Assembly: GCA_020440825.1 (NCBI GenBank)
Contig: JAGRNJ010000028.1
Location: 2,350 to 39,648 of the forward strand
Source of the DNA: Leptospiraceae bacterium
GTDB lineage: Bacteria > Spirochaetota > Leptospiria > Turneriellales > Turneriellaceae
Direction of reading: 5' to 3'
DNA: 37,299 bases
Shown: positions 23,549 through 32,746 of the stretch, in pieces
Position numbering within the stretch: the stretch's first letter is position 1
Layout: each line of letters opens with the position of its first letter
Made by a program: the position numbers and the translations under genes
Notes under the pieces: generated by a model
Databases searched by the model: none
The model's input: only the letters and a program-made list of their open reading frames with translations
What the model was told of the DNA's origin: nothing

Positions 23549-26500
23549 TTATACTGATACGCGGTGATATTGAAGTATCAATTTTTGCATAATCTCTGCA
23601 AGTGCAGCCGGGGCCCGGGAAAAATTATCTCCATTTATCCAGAGGTGGTGCTCGAATAAATGTTCTGCAATATAGCGACTGCCTGTCTGTACACCTAAAA
23701 ATGCATAATTCTGGCGGCTCAAGGTTTTGACCATATCAGCAAGTAATACTGAGTCTCTGGAGTTGACCTCATCGGTTATATTAGCCCGTGCTCGATGCCC
23801 TCTAAAATCAGAAACAATTACTGCAATTCTAGTTACAGCTTCGCTGGAGAATAAATCAGGAATATGTCGTAGTGTGGAATATTCATCCACCGTGTCTCCA
23901 TTCCATTCATTGGCCATTTTGTCAAAGACATGGACTCGCTGGGCGGGAGTTGGTTCTGCATCAATTTCACCGGTGTATTCAACTAAATTGATAGATGTTT
24001 TCATATTCTCAAAATCAGAATAACCGAATACTTTGAGGGCAATTTTTCTATCCCAAAGGACTTCAATTGCAGATTGTAAAGCGATTACAGATGCTACAGA
24101 GTATTCAAAATTAAACAGCCTTCGCCCTTTGTTAATTAGAAATACGAATTCCAGGCCTTTCAGTTTATCATCTGCAAGGTAGATTCGGGTACGATCAAAG
24201 ATTCGATCGCTGCCATGGTTTGCGCGGTACGCAAGGTATTTTCTTACATCAACCCGGTTTCCCTGACTCATAAGGCGGCGTTCGATTTCAAGGTTTGAAT
24301 CGAGTGCATTTTCCAGATCCATGTCAAGCTCTTGCAGCATTTTTCCGAAAATATCATAGAAATCTTTAATGTTCAAACCCATGTGATACTGCCATTTAGG
24401 TTTGTATTTTTTTAAGAATTCCTGAAATAGCTGTTCGTTTTTTAAGCCCCAGGCTCCCCCCCCTCCGGCCGGTTCGCCAAAACCTTTATTTCCCTGGGTT
24501 TCTTTGCCATACCATGCATCGGGACCTTCTTTGATTTTACCCCCGGTTTCGGGAGTATCGATTCTGAGGCCCTTTTTTAGAGGGTTTCCCGAAATTTCTA
24601 TGCGAGCTTTACCGGTAATAGGATCTCTAAAATGTTTTTTCTGATCCCAATCTGGTTTATCGAGTTTTATTTGATGCGAACTTTTTTTTTTGATATCTGT
24701 CAGCCGGGAATTCAAATCATCCAGAGGTAGATCCTGTAGAATTCGCCGCAAAAGTTCTCTGGCCCATTGCCGGTCTTTCTCATCGGGGATCGATGAAATA
24801 TAATGGGTCTCTGCCCCAGAATTCAATACTGATTGCAGGTTTCTTGTATCACTTAACCACTGGTCGACATGCGTAAGCCAGCGCAAAAGATTTTCTTCTC
24901 GAAAACGAAGTGGTTCTGCCTGGGAGCTGGCAATCTTTCTGGTCTCTGCTGCTTCACTCAATCTGGCGTGGAACAAGGCAAGACGCTCTAGAAGATCAAC
25001 GGAGGGCTTATCGAGTTTATCTGAATCACCGAACAGTAATTGCCAGTACAGGGCCGCGCTTTCTTTTAATTCTGCATCGGAGTGTACAACGGGTATTTGC
25101 ATACTGTAAAAACGATTTCGTAAGGCCCTGCTGATTGTAGTCTGGTTTCGACTCTGGCGGGTTCGTTTTAAGGCGATAATTCTGGCTTTTCCCTCTTTCT
25201 TAACAACTGCTTCACCCTCGGCTTCTGGTGGCAAGCTGAGCATAGAGGCATGATCCAGCAGCATATTCAGTTTTTCTACCAGTTCACTACCCGCAGCTTC
25301 AATATTCTCGAGAATAATCCAACTTTGTTCCCGAAGAGCGCGGGTAAGTGGACCATCTAGCCACCGAACCTCTTTTTTTCCATCAATTTCGGTTGGTCTA
25401 AGGGCACCCAGTATGTCAGAGGTATGCATACCCCGGGCGAGAAAAATAAATTCAGATTTAATGTTCATTTGCCATGCAAGTCTCTCAAGCAGAGGTCCCA
25501 TACGTGCAGCGTCTGCCCCTTCGAGCAGCAGGTTTTCATTATTTTCGAGACTAGAGAGAATATCTTCCAGTAAACGCAGTCTTTGGCCGGTCAATGGTAA
25601 CGGGTCTAAAGTAGACGGTGGCTCAATATTTGAAACTGCAGATGAAAGACGTCCGATAAAAATTTCATCTGCCGGGCGGGTCATTTGCTCTGTATAAGCT
25701 GTCACAAATTTTGCCAAGTCTGCCTGTAATGCGCCTGCTGCGATCTTGAGTGCAGTTTCACGGTCTTCTTGTATGCGAAATACATTAACATAAAAATTGA
25801 AAACGTTATCGAGAAAGATTTTATCATCCAAGTTTGGCACTCCGCCCGGCTTCAATGTTCTCGACCAGAATCGTTCTCCTGTACGGATATTGAAATGGTA
25901 GTGCTCCAGATCTGTTTTTGCAAGTTCATTGTCCCAGATGGCACGTTCAAGATTGCGTTGTAATAAGCAAATTTTATGAACCAGCTCTGCCGGTGCTTTG
26001 GTAAATAAGCCCTGCATGATCTGAACTTCTTCTTCGATGGGATAAGTATCGAGCTGAATGATTGTGAAATATTTAGAGATACTTTCGGGCAGAACTTTTC
26101 TACCTTCAAACCCTCGAGTGGGATTTTGTGTAGCAACAAAATTAAATCGGGCGTGGCCGTTTAACTCACTGCCATCTTTTTCGAGCAAGGTAAGAGTCTT
26201 GCGCTCGAGTACACTTATGAATCGCTTAAGAATTTCAGGTGAGGCAAGGTTCATTTCGTCGGCTACAAATGTATACCCCTTGCGCATTGCCTGGGTCAAC
26301 GGGCCGTCATTCCAGTGAAAGCCATCAGGAAGAATTCGAAACGAGCCCGATAAATCTTCAGGTAGAGTATCTTGATTAAAACTGAAACGAATTGTAGGTA
26401 AATTCCGTATTTTATTTATGTAATAGATAAGTGCATTCTTGCCGATGCCGGCATCACCAACCAGCAAGAGATTTCGACCTTCGAGCAGCGGGAAAAGAAT

Positions 26501-26620
26501 TTTTTCCAGATTTTGTAAGGTTGTTTTGCTCAGAATCAGGTTTTGATCAAAAATCAGCCTGCTCTCTGAATCACTGATTTTCTCAGGTTCAAGTGTGAAA
26601 CTGCCTATCGAAGTTGACAT
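23549..26620 (-). CDS. Large AAA-AAA-vWA protein, midasin-like layout
   Basis: 1023 residues, cytosolic. Domain 1 (about 25-260) is a dynein-related/MoxR AAA module: GDAGIGKN (55-62, Walker A with Asn where Thr/Ser is usual), LSGSFRILPDGFHWNDGPLTQ, Walker B FVADE (118-122), and sensor 1 FVATQNP. Domain 2 (about 340-520) repeats the layout (ILGALRP, RWLDGPLTRALREQ) but has lost both Walker motifs (GADAARM; ILENIE). A helical linker and a Gly-rich hinge (GGGGAWGL) lead to a C-terminal von Willebrand A fold (about 825-1020), where the DxSxS metal site reads NKGRR, though an Asp remains in VIVSDFRG. The order AAA-AAA-linker-vWA recalls midasin and NorQ/NorD pairs, which insert or remodel cofactor proteins. 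The target is unknown; the downstream cytochrome and desaturase are candidates. Confidence 0.8.
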   Translation of the reverse strand: MSTSIGSFTLEPEKISDSESRLIFDQNLILSKTTLQNLEKILFPLLEGRNLLLVGDAGIGKNALIYYINKIRNLPTIRFSFNQDTLPEDLSGSFRILPDGFHWNDGPLTQAMRKGYTFVADEMNLASPEILKRFISVLERKTLTLLEKDGSELNGHARFNFVATQNPTRGFEGRKVLPESISKYFTIIQLDTYPIEEEVQIMQGLFTKAPAELVHKICLLQRNLERAIWDNELAKTDLEHYHFNIRTGERFWSRTLKPGGVPNLDDKIFLDNVFNFYVNVFRIQEDRETALKIAAGALQADLAKFVTAYTEQMTRPADEIFIGRLSSAVSNIEPPSTLDPLPLTGQRLRLLEDILSSLENNENLLLEGADAARMGPLLERLAWQMNIKSEFIFLARGMHTSDILGALRPTEIDGKKEVRWLDGPLTRALREQSWIILENIEAAGSELVEKLNMLLDHASMLSLPPEAEGEAVVKKEGKARIIALKRTRQSRNQTTISRALRNRFYSMQIPVVHSDAELKESAALYWQLLFGDSDKLDKPSVDLLERLALFHARLSEAAETRKIASSQAEPLRFREENLLRWLTHVDQWLSDTRNLQSVLNSGAETHYISSIPDEKDRQWARELLRRILQDLPLDDLNSRLTDIKKKSSHQIKLDKPDWDQKKHFRDPITGKARIEISGNPLKKGLRIDTPETGGKIKEGPDAWYGKETQGNKGFGEPAGGGGAWGLKNEQLFQEFLKKYKPKWQYHMGLNIKDFYDIFGKMLQELDMDLENALDSNLEIERRLMSQGNRVDVRKYLAYRANHGSDRIFDRTRIYLADDKLKGLEFVFLINKGRRLFNFEYSVASVIALQSAIEVLWDRKIALKVFGYSDFENMKTSINLVEYTGEIDAEPTPAQRVHVFDKMANEWNGDTVDEYSTLRHIPDLFSSEAVTRIAVIVSDFRGHRARANITDEVNSRDSVLLADMVKTLSRQNYAFLGVQTGSRYIAEHLFEHHLWINGDNFSRAPAALAEIMQKLILQYHRVSV

Positions 26621-26689
26621 ACTGAAAGCTTTCAGTCAGCTTCAGGTCGTCAATTTATTTTATTTACTATTCTATACACTCACCTAAAT

Positions 26690-27955
26690 TTGGCTGTGGG
26701 ATTTAATGAAAAACTGCACCATGAAAGCGAAGCATGGGTAAAGGGTAAACTCATCTCTGCCGAGCAGCAGAAAAAGATACTGGAAGGTTATCCGGTCGAG
26801 ACAGCGTGGTACAAACAAAGCGGTTTTTTACTGCGAGCTCTTGCCTTGAGTCTATTTGCTGCAGCACTCATTCTGTTAATCAGTGCCAACTGGGACCAAT
26901 TGCCTCGCTTTTTACGTTCTGGTATTGCCCTTTTGCCAATGCTCACAGCCACTGTGTTTGCATGGGTTTTTTACCATCGGTCACAGGAAACACAGGCTGG
27001 TCAATATCTCGAATTGTCCCTCTTCTTTGTCTGTTTGACTTTGGGAGCCAATATTTTTCTACAGGCTCAAATATACCACATCTCTGCCTTTTTCCCGAAT
27101 GGCTTTTTATGGTGGATGATTGGGATTCTACCGGTGATTCTATTTCTGGAAAGCAGACTGACTGCATATCTGTTGCTTGTAATTTTATTTTTGCATACCT
27201 CAATGTTGAACAACTTCGACCAGGCATCTTTAACTACACCGGCTTTTCTTGCCATCAGCGGATGGATTGCTTTGCGCAAGCCGGTTCTACCATTTTTATT
27301 ATTGTGGTTTGTAACGTCACTTTTCTCAATAGGATACTTTATAGCTTTTTTTGATTCAGAGAGTTCTATTTTTCTGAGTATGCTGATTTTGAGTTTGTTC
27401 AGTGTAAACTTACTGAGTTATTTTTATAATCGAGTTTATTCTAAAAAACCACTGATGATTCTTTCAGGTATTTTTGAGTGGTATCTTATAGCTGTCTGGT
27501 TTGCGATGACCTTTGCAGAACTGCCTGTCGTAGTATTAGAGAGCAAGTTTACCTGGTTCATGGGAGTTGTTTTCCTGGCTTCTGCAGGCATTCGGGTGTT
27601 GAATATAAATAATATGCTTAACTTTCGCAATCTGTTGGTGACATTCTTCATTCTCACCTCTATCATAGTGCACCTGAGTGTACCTGAAAAGAATGCCAAA
27701 TCATGGGAAAACACTGTCAGGTTTATTTACAATATTACTTTTTTAGGTAGCGCGATTGCCTTAATCATCTGGGGATTGCGCAAACAGAATAAAACCGATT
27801 TTTTTTCAGGGGTAGTCATGATTGTTGTTCTGGCTGTTGGACGTTATCTCGATTTGATCGGAGAGTACATTACTTCTTCGCTGTTATTTGCTGGCAGTGG
27901 CATTCTTATCTGGCTTTTGAATAAGTATTGGGAGAAAAATTATGGACAACCGTAA
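26690..27955 (+). CDS. DUF2157 polytopic membrane protein
   Basis: About 421 residues. A short soluble N-terminus (HHESEAWVKGKLISAEQQKKIL, matching the DUF2157 head, which contains W-x-x-x-G-x-I-x-x-x-Q) is followed by about twelve membrane helices, beginning with ALSLFAAALILLISANWDQLP, a hallmark of this family. Function is unknown. It is usually encoded beside a GDYXXLXY protein, as here. No in-frame ATG exists near the 5' end, so the start is TTG at 26690 or GTG at 26696. It is divergent from the AAA/vWA gene across 69 bases and overlaps the next gene by 14 bases. Confidence 0.8.
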   Translation: MAVGFNEKLHHESEAWVKGKLISAEQQKKILEGYPVETAWYKQSGFLLRALALSLFAAALILLISANWDQLPRFLRSGIALLPMLTATVFAWVFYHRSQETQAGQYLELSLFFVCLTLGANIFLQAQIYHISAFFPNGFLWWMIGILPVILFLESRLTAYLLLVILFLHTSMLNNFDQASLTTPAFLAISGWIALRKPVLPFLLLWFVTSLFSIGYFIAFFDSESSIFLSMLILSLFSVNLLSYFYNRVYSKKPLMILSGIFEWYLIAVWFAMTFAELPVVVLESKFTWFMGVVFLASAGIRVLNINNMLNFRNLLVTFFILTSIIVHLSVPEKNAKSWENTVRFIYNITFLGSAIALIIWGLRKQNKTDFFSGVVMIVVLAVGRYLDLIGEYITSSLLFAGSGILIWLLNKYWEKNYGQP

Positions 27956-28502
27956 ATTGCAGTTCATTATTATTCTTCTTATACCCTATGCGATTATAGC
28001 CGGTATGTTTTTAAAAGCTGCTTACCCGGTTTTTACGGGATCACCGATCTTATTAAATGTTTCGCCAGTCGACCCAAGAGATTTAATGAGAGGTCAGTAT
28101 GTTGACTTGCGCTATGATTTTTCAGAGCTTGATTTGAAAGGCATTTCTGTTGAATTACCACTGAACAGGAAATTCAGTTTCGGTGATTATTTATATCTTG
28201 CTTTAGATATTTCAAAACCAAATGCACCTGCCCGTATTAAGGGAATTTACTTAAATAAGCCTGACAATATGATCGTTTTAAAGATTACACCGAAAGACGA
28301 ATTTACGTTTACTGAAGATATAAAAAAGCAGAGTGAACCTTTTGTAGTCAGTTTTTTTTCTGGCATTGAAACATATTTTGCTGACCCTGAAATGGCATTG
28401 GCGCTTGAACAACAAAACCGGAACAATGAACTTCTAGCTGAAGTTTACCTCACTAAAAATGGGGAAGCTCGTATAACCGCGCTTGTACCCCGCCGGGAAT
28501 AA
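27942..28502 (+). CDS. GDYXXLXY-domain protein
   Basis: 186 residues with one N-terminal membrane helix (FIIILLIPYAIIAGMFLKA) and an extracytoplasmic domain. The family motif is near-canonical: VDPRDLMRGQYVDLRYDF, where the GDY-x-x-L-x-Y box reads GQYVDLRY. Function is unknown. The pairing and overlap (14 bases) with a DUF2157 gene is the usual genomic arrangement and suggests the two proteins form a membrane complex. It converges with the unknown gene at 28506 with only 3 bases between their stops, and I see no terminator hairpin. Confidence 0.85.
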   Translation: MDNRKLQFIIILLIPYAIIAGMFLKAAYPVFTGSPILLNVSPVDPRDLMRGQYVDLRYDFSELDLKGISVELPLNRKFSFGDYLYLALDISKPNAPARIKGIYLNKPDNMIVLKITPKDEFTFTEDIKKQSEPFVVSFFSGIETYFADPEMALALEQQNRNNELLAEVYLTKNGEARITALVPRRE

Positions 28503-28505
28503 TCT

Positions 28506-28979
28506 TCATTTATTGACGAGATAGTCAGAAAGATCATTCCAGCGCAGGTTCTCAAATGGAATATCAAATGTCTGGCAGATACCATTGAAGTGTTTTTCAT
28601 ATTCAAGAAGATCTTGATTCAAGCGGAAATTGTTAAAATTACCATTATGAACTTCAGAAAATCTGCAGACCTTTTGGGATACCAGATCAATTAAAACGAT
28701 GTGCCCAATACCGAGGTCTTGATTCGTTACAGAACTGAACAATTGATTTTTTCTGCCGAGTGCTTCAAGAACCAGCAGCTGCCCATTATTCAGAAATTCA
28801 TATCGATCAAAAAAATATAACTTATTGATCAGTCTTGAATTTATTTGAACTCGATACAGAAAATACCAGGTATCTGCCCTGATGTCAACATTTGCCGGGT
28901 ATAGCGCCTCAGCAAACTGAAAACAGATTTTGAAACTGTCGTTTTGCAATATAATTTTTTCGTTACCTGTGCTTAACAT
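28506..28979 (-). CDS. Hypothetical protein
   Basis: 157 residues that I cannot assign. It has no signal peptide and no membrane helix. It reads as mixed alpha/beta with many short aromatic-rich strands (WYFLYRVQINSRLINKLYFFDRY, HIVLIDLVSQKVCRFSEV), the pattern of a small beta-propeller-like or tubby-like barrel, but this is only an impression. It has its own ATG and is divergent from the LURP-one-like gene across 61 bases. Codon use looks like that of its neighbours, so it is probably a real gene. Confidence 0.55.
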   Translation of the reverse strand: MLSTGNEKIILQNDSFKICFQFAEALYPANVDIRADTWYFLYRVQINSRLINKLYFFDRYEFLNNGQLLVLEALGRKNQLFSSVTNQDLGIGHIVLIDLVSQKVCRFSEVHNGNFNNFRLNQDLLEYEKHFNGICQTFDIPFENLRWNDLSDYLVNK

Positions 28980-29040
28980 AAACTGATTTACATTCTGGTA
29001 TATTCTTGAGTTTCTGGACGATCAACCATAAGGAGTCGCT

Positions 29041-29622
29041 ATGCAAACCGCATTTCAACAATCAAAATATTATGCAAAGAAGAAATTCTGGAAACTTTTC
29101 GGTGGTGAAATTCGCCTGTTTACAGAAGATAAATCTCAATTATTGCTTTTTGTGAAACAGAAAGCCTTTAAATTAAAAGAAGATATCACTGTTTACAGCG
29201 ATGAGACAAAAACTACTCCTGTTCTTAAAATTGCTGCCCGGGCAATTATTGACTTTTCTGCTGCCTATGATATTTCAGATGCAGCGACTGGTGAAAAACT
29301 TGGCGCTCTTCGCCGTAAGGGCTTTAAATCGATATTGCGTGATTCATGGGAGATTCTTGATAAATCTGACACTCCAATCGGAACAGTATCAGAAGACAGT
29401 ATGGGTATGGCCTTATTGCGCAGATTCTTAACCAATCTGATTCCACAAAAATTTCATATTAAATTAGGCGAAGAAGTGGTTGGTCAGTTAAAACAGACCT
29501 TTAACCCGTTTGTGCCGCAATTCGAAGTTGACTTCTCAATGGATACACAGAATAAACTTGACCGCCGTTTAGGGGTGGGGGCGGTAATTTTGCTGCAAAT
29601 AATTGAAGGTCGTCAGCAATAA
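29041..29622 (+). CDS. LURP-one-related / scramblase-like protein
   Basis: 193 residues of the LURP-one-related (tubby-like, phospholipid-scramblase-like) fold: alternating short strands such as YYAKKKFWKLFGGEIRLF, TVYSDETKTTPVLKIAARA, YDISDAATGEKLGALRRKG, DSWEILDKSDTPIGTVSED, and a C-terminal hydrophobic helix VGAVILLQIIEG. The repeated D-x-x-G-x-x-L-G-x-x-x-R pattern is characteristic. In bacteria the function is not known; eukaryotic relatives bind lipids at membranes. A strong ribosome site AAGGAG precedes the ATG. The desaturases nearby give a loose lipid context. Confidence 0.7.
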   Translation: MQTAFQQSKYYAKKKFWKLFGGEIRLFTEDKSQLLLFVKQKAFKLKEDITVYSDETKTTPVLKIAARAIIDFSAAYDISDAATGEKLGALRRKGFKSILRDSWEILDKSDTPIGTVSEDSMGMALLRRFLTNLIPQKFHIKLGEEVVGQLKQTFNPFVPQFEVDFSMDTQNKLDRRLGVGAVILLQIIEGRQQ

Positions 29623-29658
29623 ATTCGATAAGAACATTAGACTTTCATGTTTAGCCGG

Positions 29659-30150
29659 TCATAATTTTTTCTCATAAAAATGAAAGACCCTGTTTTCAGC
29701 TTCAAAATTTCTATTCAAGTTAGGAATGAAGCCCAGAGTGCGATAGAGCCTTTGGGCAGATTCCATAGACGTTTGAGTCCATAACAAAAGTTTTTTATAA
29801 TTCTTTTGTATTGCAATTCGGATGGCCTGCTGCATTAGCAATTTTCCCAGACCCTTTTTTCGAAATTCTGGCTGAACTGCCAGTAAATGAATCTCTGCTT
29901 CTTTTTCCCCTGCAAATTTACAGGCCGGTGATTCAGGGGGCACCAGGATTACCATTCCTGCAAAAATATTGTCCGGATAAGTTCGCGCGCAGATAATCTC
30001 GCCGCGTTCTTTTATTTTTGATGGGTGAAATAAGTCTTCTGAACTTTCTTTGCTGGTGTATCCTTCTGTTACATAAACCGAGCTTAACAATCTGAAAACT
30101 TCTGAATCGTCAATACTAAGGGATGTCTGGGTACCTAATTTAAACTTCAA
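29659..30150 (-). CDS. GNAT-family N-acetyltransferase
   Basis: 163 residues with the GNAT fold: strand 4 AEIHLLAVQPEFRKKGLGKLL contains the acetyl-CoA motif (Q/RxxGxG/A appears as RKKGLGKL), followed by the helix QQAIRIAIQ, strand LLLWTQ, and the motif B region SAQRLYRTLGFIP. The substrate is unknown. The start is TTG at 30150, overlapping the desaturase stop (TTGA, 30147-30150), so it is translated as the second gene of the desaturase operon. It converges with the LURP-one-like gene, with 36 bases between stops. Confidence 0.85.
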   Translation of the reverse strand: MKFKLGTQTSLSIDDSEVFRLLSSVYVTEGYTSKESSEDLFHPSKIKERGEIICARTYPDNIFAGMVILVPPESPACKFAGEKEAEIHLLAVQPEFRKKGLGKLLMQQAIRIAIQKNYKKLLLWTQTSMESAQRLYRTLGFIPNLNRNFEAENRVFHFYEKKL

Positions 30151-31250
30151 TTTTCTAGCAACTTCTCGATTGGTATTTTCTCTTTTCTACCGAAAAACCT
30201 AAGGTGATGATAATGTCCGGCTATAACCGCTCTGAAACTCTTGAATTCATTGTAAACTATGTTGTGTTTTTCGCAATATCTTTTTACTACCGGGGAGATC
30301 AATGGATAGCGGGTATGGGAGATTTTTGGAAAAATATGGTGTTCAATTTGAAAATTCAATCCCCCTATAACCCAGGATAATGGTTTATTGTAGGGTGCAA
30401 AGTTTGCTGTGGTTGCAAGTTGGTGCAATGCCCAATCAGGTGTCGTTGGGCTTTTATCTGCTGGCATTGCCTGTACATTGCTCAAGTGTGCCATTGCAAA
30501 GACCAGCACCAAAGCTATGCTGACGATCATCCAGTGTACCAGATAGAACGTCAAGGTAAGCTGCCAGCTGCCACTTGCAAGATAAGGAAGCGCAATAAAG
30601 ATACTGATATGCCACAGTCTGCTCACTATGAGCTCAATAGCTACTTTAATTTTCTCGTTTAGGCTCAGTTTCCAGCGATCTGTAAAAAAATCATGAAAGT
30701 CATCCCTCCAGATCCATTTTAAACTGTGTCCCAAATACAGAGGCCACGCATAGATATGCTGAAATCGGTAAATATTTTTTCGCGGTTGGGCCGGATGTAA
30801 ACGAAGCAATCCGCCTGCTTCAAAATCCTGATCGTAACCACTGACATTGGTGTTGTCGTGGTGAGCTCGAACATGCAATTTATACCAGAGAATGGGACTT
30901 GCCCCTGCAAACATCAGGCTGTATGCTGCCAGTTTATTGAGTAGCGATGAATTTGAGAAAGCATTATGGCTGCCATCATGCATGACAGATAAAACAATAC
31001 AGATAATTGAAAATGCCAGTGCCGGAATCAGAAAAAGTGAATACCATGCATAGTGCATTGCTGTGTATAAAAATGCCCCATAAAAAATTCCCCACAGCAA
31101 ATAAACGATCGTTGCCTTTAAGATGAGACCCTTTGCATCAATTTGTGATAGAGAGTTTTTTTGCAAAAAGGAAAAAACTTCTTTTCTAAGGCCATTATAA
31201 AAACCTGCTGATTGTGATTGAATGGGGATGGTAGAAACATTTTGTGGCAT
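30147..31250 (-). CDS. Front-end type acyl-lipid desaturase
   Basis: 367 residues, a membrane di-iron desaturase. His boxes: HDGSH (91-95), HVRAHH (126-131) and QIEHH (301-305). Gln in place of His at the start of the third box is the mark of front-end desaturases (delta-5/delta-6 type) and related linoleoyl-CoA desaturases. The N-terminal cytochrome b5 domain that many eukaryotic front-end enzymes carry is absent, so an outside electron donor such as ferredoxin is implied. There are four to six membrane segments. Its upstream region holds a strong inverted repeat (31284-31310), so control by a repressor is likely. Confidence 0.9.
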   Translation of the reverse strand: MPQNVSTIPIQSQSAGFYNGLRKEVFSFLQKNSLSQIDAKGLILKATIVYLLWGIFYGAFLYTAMHYAWYSLFLIPALAFSIICIVLSVMHDGSHNAFSNSSLLNKLAAYSLMFAGASPILWYKLHVRAHHDNTNVSGYDQDFEAGGLLRLHPAQPRKNIYRFQHIYAWPLYLGHSLKWIWRDDFHDFFTDRWKLSLNEKIKVAIELIVSRLWHISIFIALPYLASGSWQLTLTFYLVHWMIVSIALVLVFAMAHLSNVQAMPADKSPTTPDWALHQLATTANFAPYNKPLSWVIGGLNFQIEHHIFPKISHTRYPLISPVVKRYCEKHNIVYNEFKSFRAVIAGHYHHLRFFGRKEKIPIEKLLEN

Positions 31251-31283
31251 AAAACTCCGTTGATATATGAATCAAGATCACCA

Positions 31284-31310
31284 GTTCATATACTGTCTAG
31301 TTATATGAAC
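31284..31310. promoter_or_regulatory. Probable operator upstream of the front-end desaturase
   Basis: GTTCATATA (31284-31292) and TATATGAAC (31302-31310) form perfect 9-base arms with a 9-base spacer, 34 bases upstream of the desaturase start. Related half-sites flank it: ATATATGAAT near 31263 and CATATATG near 31321. Such symmetry is typical of a dimeric repressor of TetR or similar type. The 238-base gap 31251-31488 also has to hold the promoter of the divergent sulfur operon, so the site may act on both. No regulator gene is present in the window. Confidence 0.6.
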
Positions 31311-31488
31311 CATTCTTCCCATATATGTTGCAAAAAAAGACTGGAATTTACCTGAGAGCATCAATCTCCTGAGTTCACCAACTACTTAGAAGTTTTTACG
31401 TAGAAATACTTATTTGCCGGGCTATCATACATTTTTTTTATACAAAACGGTTGACATTCAAGTGTCTTTGCTCCTTCAATAATTAGAA

Positions 31489-32727
31489 ATGAAAAAAATT
31501 GTGATTCTTGGCGCTGGTACAGGCGGGACAATGATGGCCCACCATTTAAGTAAAAAATTAAATTCAAAAGAATGGCAAATCACTGTAGTTGATGATATAC
31601 AAGATCATTACTACCAGCCGGGATTTTTATTTGTGCCTTTTGGGAATTATACACTCGACCAGATTCGCAAACCTCAAACTTCGCTGTTGCCTCGAAATGT
31701 CAGGTTCCTGAATCAAGCGACTAAAAAAATTGATCCCGAGAATAATAGTATTGAAACCAGTTCAGGCGAAAAACTGATATATGATGTTCTGATTATCGCT
31801 ACGGGATCACGAATTGTACCTGAAGAAACCCCGGGCCTAACAGAAGAAGATACATGGCGAAAAACAGCCTTTGATTTTTATACTGCAGATGGTGCTGCAG
31901 CACTTTTCCCCGCGATGAACAACTTTAAAGGGGGTAATCTGGTTGTGCATCTTGCAGAAATGCCGATAAAATGTCCCGTTGCTCCATTGGAGTTTGTTTT
32001 TCTGGCAGATTACTATTTCAAGCGCAAAGGAATTCGAGACAAGGTAAACCTCTCTTTTGTTACACCACTTGACGGGGCTTTTACCAAACCCACTGCCAAA
32101 AAAGCATTTGGGAATTTGATGCAACAACGCAATATTAATGTTATTACAGAATTTAATATTTCAGAAGTGGATGGCCAGAATAAAGTTATAAAATCATATG
32201 ATGAAAAGGAGGTCGCATTTGACCTGCTGGTGACAGTACCGGTAAATATGGGCAGTAAGTTAATAGAAGATTGTGACCTGGGGGATGAACTTTTTTTTAT
32301 AGACACAGACCCCGCAACGTTGCAATCAAAAATCAAAGAAAATATTTTCGTTCTGGGAGATGCCACCAATGTCGGCACCTCAAAAGCGGGTTCAGTGGCA
32401 CACTTTCAGTCTGAAATTTTAACTCGCAATATTCTCGACTTTATTCGGGGTAAACCGTTTTCTGCCAGCTTTGACGGGCATGCAAACTGTTTTATTGAAA
32501 GCGGTAATAAAAAAGGCATGCTGATAGATTTCAATTACACACAAGAGCCGGTCACGGGCAGCTTTCCTTTACCGGTTATAGGGCCTTTGCCTCTGCTCAA
32601 AGAAGCCCGCCGAAATCATTTGGGTAAGCTGGCTTTCAGGTGGATCTACTGGAATATGCTGCTTAAGGCCCGCAGTATTCCATTTGTATCTGCCCATATG
32701 AAAAAATCAGGCAAAAATATAGTGTAA
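31489..32727 (+). CDS. Sulfide:quinone oxidoreductase-like flavoprotein
   Basis: 412 residues, a two-dinucleotide-fold FAD enzyme. The FAD loop is VILGAGTGGTMMAHHL, ATGSR closes the first fold, and the second FAD contact is FVLGDATN. Two Cys sit where SQR redox Cys are expected: Cys162 (IKCPVAP) and Cys334 (HANCFIESG); the third Cys of some SQR types is not at its usual place. The amphipathic C-terminal region (LGKLAFRWIYWNMLL) could dip into the membrane as in SQR. It probably oxidises sulfide or a protein-bound persulfide and reduces quinone. It heads an operon with TusE- and DsrE3-like genes, 19 bases apart, implying sulfur transfer to or from those carriers. Confidence 0.8.
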   Translation: MKKIVILGAGTGGTMMAHHLSKKLNSKEWQITVVDDIQDHYYQPGFLFVPFGNYTLDQIRKPQTSLLPRNVRFLNQATKKIDPENNSIETSSGEKLIYDVLIIATGSRIVPEETPGLTEEDTWRKTAFDFYTADGAAALFPAMNNFKGGNLVVHLAEMPIKCPVAPLEFVFLADYYFKRKGIRDKVNLSFVTPLDGAFTKPTAKKAFGNLMQQRNINVITEFNISEVDGQNKVIKSYDEKEVAFDLLVTVPVNMGSKLIEDCDLGDELFFIDTDPATLQSKIKENIFVLGDATNVGTSKAGSVAHFQSEILTRNILDFIRGKPFSASFDGHANCFIESGNKKGMLIDFNYTQEPVTGSFPLPVIGPLPLLKEARRNHLGKLAFRWIYWNMLLKARSIPFVSAHMKKSGKNIV

Positions 32728-32746
32728 TAAAATTTAAGGAGAGAAT

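Noticed and set aside
22344-26620. A nitric oxide reductase (norCBQD) operon
   Set aside because: The cytochrome c and AAA/vWA gene types fit, but there is no NorB catalytic subunit, and the AAA and vWA metal/nucleotide sites are degenerate.
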